From Thiotrichaceae bacterium (GTDB taxonomy: Bacteria; Pseudomonadota; Gammaproteobacteria; SZUA-229): a stretch of 5,125 bases of DNA. The DNA lies in NCBI GenBank assembly GCA_002746365.1, contig NVWZ01000040.1, positions 1 to 5,125 on the forward strand, given 5' to 3'. A program made the translations under genes and the position numbers. Positions 1 to 4,315 of the stretch are shown here, piece by piece. The stretch's first letter is position 1, and the number at the start of each line of letters is the position of its first letter. Under the pieces are notes generated by a model. It was not told the origin of the DNA and searched no databases. It worked only from the letters and a program-made list of their open reading frames with translations.

Positions 1-23
1 ATAAGGAAAGATGGGAGGCGCGC

Positions 24-356
24 ATGCTTCGTGTTAAACAACAAGTCATTGATGAACTCACGGAAGAAATAAAAGAAGGAATTGATGATTTTAATGATGC
101 CAACCAAAGTGACTTAAGAACATCGGTTAAAGATTTAGTCGAATTAATTACATGTGGTGGAGATGTTGATCCTGTAATTCCTCCTGCAGAACCATCCAAT
201 GAAGATGATGAAACAGAAGAAAGTATCAAAGAAAATGAAAGTTTAGAGAACCTTCGCCAAGACTATATAAAACTAACAGAATTAAAACATAATATAAAAT
301 TAGAGCACTTATCTGATTTCGCTGAAGAATCAGATGACGAAGAAAACGACTTATAA
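24..356 (+). CDS. Small, strongly acidic cassette protein, function unknown
   Basis: This 110-residue protein matches no family I recognise. The N-terminal part (about residues 1-45) looks helical and mixed in charge. A short Pro-containing turn follows (VIPPAEP, about 51-57), then a stretch very rich in Asp and Glu (about 58-75), a further helical part, and an acidic tail (EESDDEEND). It has no signal peptide or membrane segment, so it is probably cytosolic; the charge could suit binding to a basic protein or a nucleic-acid mimic, but that is inference only. The ATG at 24 has a good ribosome binding site, GGGAGG at 13-18, five bases upstream. The frame stays open for the seven codons back to the window edge, so a longer protein is not excluded. 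Its TAA stop lies inside the 5' core of the attC at 351-443, which is typical of an integron cassette gene. Confidence 0.6.
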   Translation: MLRVKQQVIDELTEEIKEGIDDFNDANQSDLRTSVKDLVELITCGGDVDPVIPPAEPSNEDDETEESIKENESLENLRQDYIKLTELKHNIKLEHLSDFAEESDDEENDL

Positions 357-443
357 CAAGTGCATTAACGCTGACCGGTTTTACACGCCGCTTCACTGCG
401 TTACGCTCTGTGTAAAACCGTCAGGTTATGCAAAACGTTGATA
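351..443 (+). other. Integron attC recombination site of the first cassette (attC1)
   Basis: This 93-base site has the layout of an attC. The outer R'' core is TTATAAC (351-357) and the R' core is GTTGATA as now read (437-443). Inside these, 361-386 pairs with 410-432 over 23 base pairs. The left arm carries three unpaired bases: one T at 365/366, G370, and one C at 375/376. Such extrahelical bases on one arm are the hallmark of attC folding and of strand choice by the integron integrase. The R and L boxes are separated by non-pairing spacers (AAG against AAAAC), and the loop is 387-409. The polarity places the integrase gene to the left. The R' end is also where the IS-bearing insertion begins, so the original core may have been GTTATGTC, with its right part now at 2015-2021. 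Confidence 0.85.
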
Positions 444-455
444 TGACTTTCCGCT
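443..455 (+). repeat. Left arm of the outer 13-bp inverted repeat around the IS
   Basis: ATGACTTTCCGCT here is the exact reverse complement of 2003-2015. Joining the flanks without the IS gives a 32-base palindrome: two 13-base arms and the loop GTCAAT. Two readings are possible. The palindrome may be the pre-existing target into whose loop the IS inserted, as IS110/IS1111 elements often choose repetitive palindromes. Alternatively it may be carried as an outer end of the mobile unit. Confidence 0.8.
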
Positions 456-467
456 GTCAATAGCAAA

Positions 468-481
468 GCCGATCTCCTTCC
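468..481 (+). repeat. Left subterminal inverted repeat of the IS
   Basis: GCCGATCTCCTTCC matches the reverse complement of 1983-1996 at 12 of 14 positions. It lies just inside the left IS boundary, downstream of the transposase gene, in the subterminal position expected for the IS1111 group. Confidence 0.75.
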
Positions 482-792
482 AAAAATATATTTAGAATTC
501 TTTCACCCTTTTAAGATTAGGTGTGAGCACGGCACCAGTAATACGACGGTTGTCATGCTGATATTCGCGGATTGGGTACCGCATTACTTGTGTACGCCGC
601 GAAGTTACCTCTCTCTAGGTACGTGCATCATTGTTTCGTTATCCACTCAACAAGGCGCTTAACGTTTCCGAGGATTCTTCTCACCGTGGTGGCGTGCTCA
701 CGCGTAATCTCAAAAGGTGTTATGTGTTTTTCGCGTCGCTTTTGTTCACCTCCTTTTTTGTATAAAATATTTTGTTTCTTTCATCGCGATGT
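482..792 (-). ncRNA. Long non-coding 3' end of the IS, predicted bridge RNA region
   Basis: This stretch of about 310 bases follows the transposase stop. The open frame on the other strand (572-901) runs antisense into the transposase gene and has no family features. In IS1111-group elements the bridge RNA, which pairs with both donor ends and target and guides the recombinase, is encoded downstream of the transposase, so this is where it should lie, read from the minus strand. Small hairpins are visible: TACCT/AGGTA at 606-610 and 617-621, CACC/GGTG at 682-691, and GCGTG/CACGC at 692-703. The segment GGCACCAGTA (531-540) matches the right IS boundary GGCACCAATA (1994-2003) at 9 of 10 positions and could be part of a donor-recognition loop. 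Exact RNA ends, fold and loops are not established here. Confidence 0.4.
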
Positions 793-1902
793 TTATGGAT
801 ACTTTACTTCTTTGGCGATCGCCCACATAAAACCGGCGAGCTCACGAGCCAGTGCAACCACGGTAACATTGTGTGGCTTTCCCTTTCGCTGCAGGTGTTG
901 ATAACGTTGCGTTAAACGACACTGCGCACGCCATGCAATCTCACGTATGGCTAACGGGACTTTGGCTTGACGCCGTTGCATTTCTCGACTCACTTTGGCC
1001 GGGTAGCGATAACACCAGGCCGCTTCAATGAGTATGCGCCGCACATGACCATTGCCGGTTTTGGTAATGCCGCCTCGCCTGGTACGTGGGCCGCTCGAAT
1101 GCTCCGAGGGCGTTAACCCTAAAAAACTCATCAGTTGTTTGGGATTTTCAAACCGGCTGATATCACCCAGCTCGGATACCATCGTCACGGCCACAACCAT
1201 CTGTACGCCATGCATACTCATCAACGCTTCTACTGCAGGATATAACCGCCACTGTTTCACGAAGTGCTCAATTTGTTTATCGAGTCGTTGCAGACGGTGT
1301 TGTGATTCGGTGACGGCATTGACGCACTCCTGAAATACAATCTGCTGCACGGCAGAAGGGCAGCGCACTTCATCCGCTAACCAGCGCAAATGGGCTTCGG
1401 TCCACGATGTTTTTCCCTGGTAACGTATATCGTGGCGCAGTAAAAAAGATTTCAGCCGTTGTCGTGCTGATTTTCGGACCAGCATGGTGTCTTCCCGCGC
1501 ACGGGATATATCGCGAATAGCTTCATCCTCACGATCGGGAACATAGACCGGGGTGAGCTCTCCGGCACGAAACAAGCGGGCGAGTTGAACTGCATCACGT
1601 TTGTCGGTTTTTACTTTGTCACCGGGTCGCTTTGGGATCATCGATGGCGCCACAACCCAGCAGTCGTGACCCTCTGAAACCAGGTAGCGGTATAGCTCGT
1701 AACCACAGGGGCCGGCTTCATAGCAAAAATGCAGGCTTTTCCCTTGTGAAACCAGTTTGCGCAGCATTTTTCGCATGGCGTCGTGTGCCCCACCTATCTT
1801 GCCGTAGCGACGTACCTCATGGCTAGCGCCTTCTGCTATGGCGATTTCTATGCTTTCTTTGTGTACATCCATGCCAATAAATAGTATGTTTGAACTTGTC
1901 AT
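793..1902 (-). CDS. IS110-family transposase (DEDD recombinase, IS1111 group)
   Basis: This is a complete 369-residue transposase, within the usual IS110-family range. The N-terminal DEDD (RuvC-like) domain shows D12 in GMDVHK, E62 in YEAGPCGY, and D100 and D103 in TDKRDA. These are the four acidic residues of the family. A helical, probably coiled-coil linker spans about 125-220. The C-terminal Transposase_20 domain begins near MHGV (230-233) and contains FLGLTP, SSG (269-271) and GGITKTGN, with S270 the likely nucleophilic serine and S269 adjacent. The protein recombines the IS ends with a target, guided by a bridge RNA. The ATG at 1902 is supported by GGAGGT (1907-1912) four bases upstream. 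No frameshift, internal stop or missing catalytic residue is seen, so the gene looks intact. It is transcribed against the cassettes. Confidence 0.95.
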   Translation of the reverse strand: MTSSNILFIGMDVHKESIEIAIAEGASHEVRRYGKIGGAHDAMRKMLRKLVSQGKSLHFCYEAGPCGYELYRYLVSEGHDCWVVAPSMIPKRPGDKVKTDKRDAVQLARLFRAGELTPVYVPDREDEAIRDISRAREDTMLVRKSARQRLKSFLLRHDIRYQGKTSWTEAHLRWLADEVRCPSAVQQIVFQECVNAVTESQHRLQRLDKQIEHFVKQWRLYPAVEALMSMHGVQMVVAVTMVSELGDISRFENPKQLMSFLGLTPSEHSSGPRTRRGGITKTGNGHVRRILIEAAWCYRYPAKVSREMQRRQAKVPLAIREIAWRAQCRLTQRYQHLQRKGKPHNVTVVALARELAGFMWAIAKEVKYP

Positions 1903-1905
1903 GTT

Positions 1906-1993
1906 GACCTCCGATCCTGTTTGTTAATGGGCTTATACCCTTAATCATTATGGCTCTGATGCTTTGCATTAATCCACGTTTAGGACGGAGGTC
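1906..1993 (-). promoter_or_regulatory. Inverted repeat that could hide the transposase ribosome binding site
   Basis: In minus-strand RNA that reads in across the right IS end, GACCTCCGTCC (1993-1983) can pair with GGATCGGAGGTC (1917-1906). This gives 11 base pairs with one bulged base and a loop of about 65 bases. The second arm contains the whole GGAGGT ribosome binding site of the transposase. The first arm is part of the right subterminal repeat, so the ribosome-site arm is in effect a third copy of the IS end motif. Other IS families are known to block translation from outside transcripts by such folding. A transcript starting inside the loop region would escape it. The pairing is seen in the sequence; the control role is inferred. 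Confidence 0.5.
1947..1976 (-). promoter_or_regulatory. Weak candidate promoter for the transposase
   Basis: Reading the minus strand, TGGATT (1976-1971) and CATAAT (1952-1947) are 18 bases apart. The -10 is one base from consensus, but the -35 matches at only about half its positions. It lies downstream of the right IS end and so would give a transcript lacking the first arm of the inverted repeat at 1906-1993. Confidence 0.25.
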
Positions 1994-1996
1994 GGC
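1983..1996 (+). repeat. Right subterminal inverted repeat of the IS
   Basis: GGACGGAGGTCGGC is the partner of 468-481, with mismatches at two of 14 positions. It lies upstream of the transposase gene and ends about three bases from the likely right IS boundary. Confidence 0.75.
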
Positions 1997-2002
1997 ACCA
2001 AT

Positions 2003-2015
2003 AGCGGAAAGTCAT
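2003..2015 (+). repeat. Right arm of the outer 13-bp inverted repeat around the IS
   Basis: AGCGGAAAGTCAT is the exact reverse complement of 443-455. It is directly followed by TTATGTC (2015-2021), which looks like the leading end of the thioesterase cassette, that is, the right part of an attC core site. Confidence 0.8.
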
Positions 2016-2071
2016 TATGTCTAGGCGTACACCGCTTTCGGTAAATTTATATGTTTTGAGGTAGTGTACTT

Positions 2072-2503
2072 ATGTTAATGGAAAACATGTCAGGCTTGGA
2101 AATGATGACGGCTATGGTAGAAGGAAGGATTCCCATGCCATCGATTGCAATGACTATTCCTATGAAGGGTATAGCGGTGGAATACGGGAAAATAATTTTT
2201 GAAGCCACCGCAGATGATAGGCACCTAAATCCCCTTGGAGGTGTTCATGGAGGATTTTCAGCGACCGTTTTGGATTCGGTCACTGGCTGTGCCGTTCACT
2301 CGACTTTAGATCCTGGCGTCGGATATGCAACAATCGATTTAAATTTAAAAATGCTTAAAGCAGTTCCTATGAATGTATCGTTAATAGCTGAAGGAAGGAT
2401 AATAAATATATCTAGGTCACTAGGTGTATCTGAAGGCTCATTAAAAGATTTAGAAGGGCAAATATATGCCCATGCTACGGCAACATGTATGATTCGTCGG
2501 TGA
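2072..2503 (+). CDS. PaaI-like hotdog-fold acyl-CoA thioesterase (cassette gene)
   Basis: This 143-residue protein has the normal length for a PaaI/YbgC-type single-domain hotdog thioesterase, a family that hydrolyses acyl- or aryl-CoA thioesters in the cytosol. The signature is residues 51-72: H51, N53 and P54, then GGVHGG (56-61), then D68 and G72. It fits the HxNxxGxxHGG...D pattern in which the Asn, His and Asp lie in or near the active site. The N-terminal MSGLEMMTAMVEGRIPMPSIA region is also typical of the family. The substrate cannot be told. The ATG at 2072 is preferred because GAGGT (2058-2062) lies nine bases upstream; the ATG at 2078 would be too far away. The gene is a cassette gene, with an attC core starting eight bases after its stop. 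The IS to its left lies between it and any upstream cassette promoter. I see no convincing promoter of its own in 2016-2071. Confidence 0.9.
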   Translation: MLMENMSGLEMMTAMVEGRIPMPSIAMTIPMKGIAVEYGKIIFEATADDRHLNPLGGVHGGFSATVLDSVTGCAVHSTLDPGVGYATIDLNLKMLKAVPMNVSLIAEGRIINISRSLGVSEGSLKDLEGQIYAHATATCMIRR

Positions 2504-2510
2504 ATGCTAC

Positions 2511-2721
2511 GCATAACAAGTGACTATGGTGTCAAACATTAATTTATTTACTCATTTCTGGATCCCAGTGAACGCCATCACGCACGGACCACCGAATTTA
2601 ATATTACTATCATTTTCTAACACAGGCGCTGCATCTGACCAACAAATACGCCGTTTCGTTTCGCTTCGCTACACTCTGTATATATGGCCGGTTAGCAAAT
2701 CGGTTATTACCAGCGTTATGC
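2511..2721 (+). other. Atypical long or composite attC site of the thioesterase cassette (attC2)
   Basis: R'' GCATAAC (2511-2517) and R' GTTATGC (2715-2721) are exact complements and have the correct polarity. However, they are 211 bases apart, longer than the usual 57 to about 141 bases, and the inner L boxes next to them do not pair well. The right half (about 2636-2702) resembles the middle and right arm of attC1: both share ACGCCG, a TTCG/CGCT-rich loop, and GGTTA followed by GCAAA and CG. A second possible core pair exists inside: TTCTAAC (2615-2621) with GTTATTA (2703-2709) or with the outer GTTATGC. The simplest reading is two attC sites fused or one extended by extra sequence; 2518-2614 holds no recognisable gene. 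The true functional limits are unclear. Confidence 0.6.
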
Positions 2722-2737
2722 ATTCAAAGGAGTACTG

Positions 2738-3652
2738 ATGAAAGTAACTATCGACCTTGATCAATTGCTAGGTGAAGGAAAGATTACACAGATTGAGCAC
2801 GACAAGTTTAGTGAGCTGTCAGAGAAATCTACAGGTTCACTCGCTTTTAATATATTGATAGGATTTGGTGTTATTGCTGTTAGTGGGGCGTCTCTCGCTT
2901 TAGTCCCAGCTACAACAACGGCAATTGCAATTGGTTTGGTTATCCTTATTGCTGGTCTAGCAATATTGCGTAACAATTGGGAGCAATGGAAAGTTCTTGC
3001 CAATATTTGTATCTTGGTTGGAGCGTTAATGACAGGTGGTGGCCTTGTAACGGAGTTCAAAGGCAGCCTGTCATCAATTCTATCTGTGACAGCGATATTT
3101 GCCGTGGCAGGTATATTTGCTAGAAGCACTTTGTTAACAGTTCTCGCAACTTTGATGTTGGCAGCCTGCATCGGTGCAAGAACAGGCTACTTTCATGCAA
3201 GTTACTTTTTGGTAATTCAAGAACCTACCATTACAGTTATACTTTTCAGTATATTAGCTATTGGCCTTTATCAGTTATCAAAGAGGCTTTCAGCAGAATT
3301 TGAAAGGATTGCGTTGGCATCAGCAAGAGCGAGTGTATTCCTTGTTAATTTTGGTTTTTGGGTAGGCTCTCTGTGGGGAGATCGTTCCGCAACTAGAGAT
3401 ATGGTTATGTCAGATACAACTTTTGCTGTTCTTTGGGCTTTGGCATTACTGGCGACTGCTATATGGTCATGGAAACGCAATCGTAGGTGGGTTCTAAATA
3501 CAGTTGCAACCTTTGGGGGCATTCATTTTTATACGCAGTGGTTTGAACATTTAGGAGCATCCCCTGGAACAGTATTGGTGGCTGGATTATTGGCTTTGGG
3601 GTTAGCAATGGGACTCCGTGTTGCGAATGGGAAAATGAAAGAAAATGCCTAA
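2738..3652 (+). CDS. Multi-pass inner-membrane protein, DUF2157-like, cassette gene
   Basis: This is a 304-residue protein. A charged N-terminal segment of about 33 residues (acidic and Lys-rich, with LLGEGKITQIEHDKFSEL) is followed by some ten hydrophobic stretches, near 35-56, 60-77, 86-105, 111-128, 130-147, 157-178, 195-213, 225-245, 251-268 and 276-296, and a short basic tail. The layout resembles DUF2157-type membrane proteins (cytosolic head, then many helices), but that match is from memory and only moderate. No transport or enzyme motif is evident, so the role is unknown. The start is well supported: AAAGGAG (2726-2732) lies five bases before the ATG, and the ATG is 16 bases after the preceding attC core, as is common in cassettes. 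The TAA stop lies within the next attC. At 915 bases it is long for a cassette gene. Confidence 0.85.
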   Translation: MKVTIDLDQLLGEGKITQIEHDKFSELSEKSTGSLAFNILIGFGVIAVSGASLALVPATTTAIAIGLVILIAGLAILRNNWEQWKVLANICILVGALMTGGGLVTEFKGSLSSILSVTAIFAVAGIFARSTLLTVLATLMLAACIGARTGYFHASYFLVIQEPTITVILFSILAIGLYQLSKRLSAEFERIALASARASVFLVNFGFWVGSLWGDRSATRDMVMSDTTFAVLWALALLATAIWSWKRNRRWVLNTVATFGGIHFYTQWFEHLGASPGTVLVAGLLALGLAMGLRVANGKMKENA

Positions 3653-3764
3653 CAATAGGTTAATGGAGCCACAAAGCTCCGCATCTTTTTTGTGTATTCG
3701 CTCCACTCAAGTTTAAACAAAAAAACTACAGCACTTTGCGGGCCAATTAACCTAGGCGTTATGC
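3647..3764 (+). other. Integron attC site of the membrane-protein cassette (attC3)
   Basis: R'' GCCTAAC (3647-3653) and R' GTTATGC (3758-3764) pair at six of seven positions over a 118-base site. After unpaired spacers, AGGTTAAT (3657-3664) pairs exactly with ATTAACCT (3746-3753). The stem then continues as GG/CC (with one unpaired A at 3745), CC/GG (unpaired AG at 3667-3668) and CAAAG (3672-3676) with CTTTG (3734-3738). The loop holds a further AT-rich hairpin, TTTTTTGT (3686-3693) with ACAAAAAA (3717-3724). The gene's TAA overlaps R''. Orientation is the same as attC1. No further attC is recognised to the right, so this seems to be the last one in the array. Confidence 0.85.
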
Positions 3765-3980
3765 GTTCTAAAAGACTAAAACAAGTTGGTGTTTACAGTT
3801 AAATATATTGAGTCAATTTAAAGCTGATAAATTGGTGTTAATCTATTTATCAGGTTTATCGTACAAATAAGCAATGTTTTTGTCAGGTGTGTTTTTAAAC
3901 TTGGGGTTACAGGAAAACATTAAAGTTTAGATAACTTGTCACCCGATTTCGCCTAGTAACTCCTGACGACATCCGTAAGT
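3765..3980. other. Non-coding boundary between cassette array and chromosomal genes
   Basis: These roughly 215 AT-rich bases hold no convincing gene. The only frame starting in the core (ATG at 3761) ends after 13 codons. A perfect 9-base inverted repeat, CTGATAAAT (3824-3832) and ATTTATCAG (3845-3853), encloses a 12-base loop; it has no T run beside it, so it is not a standard terminator. The segment may be the remnant of a decayed last cassette, or the original flank of the integron. Confidence 0.5.
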
Positions 3981-4181
3981 CTAATGAATACTATATACAG
4001 GCTCTAAAAATTTATTTGATATAAAATATTCGCCACCTGTGCGAAATAGCACAATAGATATGCCATATTCACTCACACGCTTTAATTCAACGACCTGCCC
4101 CGTGTGTTTTATCCTGGCTTTTCCGCCTTCTATCAAAGTGGTGAGTTTATCTTGAAGCGCTAATTGCTCGATAATTGTCAT
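3981..4181 (-). CDS. 66-residue protein of unknown function
   Basis: This small protein is not one I recognise. An N-terminal helix (about 2-18, IIEQLALQDKLTTLIEG) is followed by what looks like a small beta-rich domain (about 21-63), with alternating hydrophobic residues in ARIKHTGQVVEL, GISIVLF and EYFISNKFLEPVYSI. There is no signal peptide or membrane helix, so a cytosolic location is likely. The start is credible: AAAGGA (4190-4195) lies eight bases upstream of the ATG. It shares its strand with the SPOR gene, 134 bases further upstream, and that gap carries two palindromes, suggesting its own regulated promoter rather than a tight operon. A nucleic-acid-binding or regulatory role would be a guess. 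Confidence 0.65.
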   Translation of the reverse strand: MTIIEQLALQDKLTTLIEGGKARIKHTGQVVELKRVSEYGISIVLFRTGGEYFISNKFLEPVYSIH

Positions 4182-4211
4182 AACTACAGTCCTTTTCCTT
4201 GTTTTTCAATT

Positions 4212-4231
4212 TTTATTAAACTGTTAATAAA
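4212..4231. promoter_or_regulatory. AT-rich operator-like palindrome upstream of the 66-residue gene
   Basis: TTTATTAA and TTAATAAA form a perfect 8-base inverted repeat around ACTG. It lies about 31-50 bases upstream of the ATG at 4181, where a promoter would be expected, and could be a repressor site or part of the -10 region. Confidence 0.4.
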
Positions 4232-4240
4232 TCAAGTCCC

Positions 4241-4259
4241 GCTCAATAACTTATTGCGC
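4241..4259. promoter_or_regulatory. Second palindrome upstream of the 66-residue gene
   Basis: GCTCAATAACTTATTGCGC is symmetric about C4250, with eight of nine pairs matching. It lies 10 bases from the palindrome at 4212-4231, and about 60-78 bases before the start codon. Its size and symmetry suit a dimeric DNA-binding protein. Confidence 0.4.
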
Positions 4260-4315
4260 CATATATAGCTTGAAAACTATGCGAAACCGGTCACATTCTA
4301 GTGCTCGTTTACTAC

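Larger units (their letters stand above)
461..1999 (-). mobile_element. IS1111-group (IS110 family) insertion sequence in the array
   Basis: This element of about 1.54 kb carries one transposase gene on the minus strand. It has short subterminal inverted repeats (468-481 and 1983-1996, 12 of 14 matching), a short 5' non-coding end (about 95 bases) and a long 3' non-coding end (about 325 bases). Subterminal repeats and a long 3' end are features of the IS1111 group rather than the IS110 group proper. The exact ends are ambiguous within the shared CAATAGC at 458-464 and 1999-2005. I chose ends that leave short unequal tails outside the repeats, about 7 bases on the left and 3 on the right. The element looks more GC-rich than its AT-rich neighbours, consistent with recent arrival. 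A subgroup called IS1111-attC is known to insert in integron attC sites, and this copy lies at one. Confidence 0.8.

Noticed and set aside
590..598. GTGTACGCC inside the IS, reverse complement of GGCGTACAC (2024-2032) in the right flank
   Set aside because: A 9-base match, but the flank copy is some 20 bases outside the IS boundary, away from where guide pairing would occur, so it is probably chance.
665..670. TTTCCG inside the IS 3' end, also found in the target palindrome
   Set aside because: Six matching bases in a 300-base region are expected by chance, so it is not used as evidence for a target-recognition loop.
572..901. Open frame of 109 residues on the plus strand
   Set aside because: It overlaps the 3' end of the transposase gene in antisense and the predicted bridge-RNA region, has no ribosome site of note, and its Cys/Ser/Phe-rich composition looks non-coding.
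1052..1826. Two plus-strand open frames (1052-1333 and 1632-1826)
   Set aside because: Both lie wholly inside the transposase gene on the opposite strand and show no family features.
2520..2738. 72-residue plus-strand frame between the thioesterase and the membrane protein
   Set aside because: It runs through the attC region, and its C-terminal half is simply translated attC sequence. It has no convincing ribosome binding site.
2761..3522. Minus-strand frames of 136 and 83 residues
   Set aside because: They are antisense to the well-supported membrane-protein gene and lack ribosome binding sites or recognisable motifs.
3686..3724. Possible terminator from TTTTTTGT/ACAAAAAA
   Set aside because: The stem is almost all A-T and has no GC-rich part followed by a T run; it is better explained as part of the attC3 loop.
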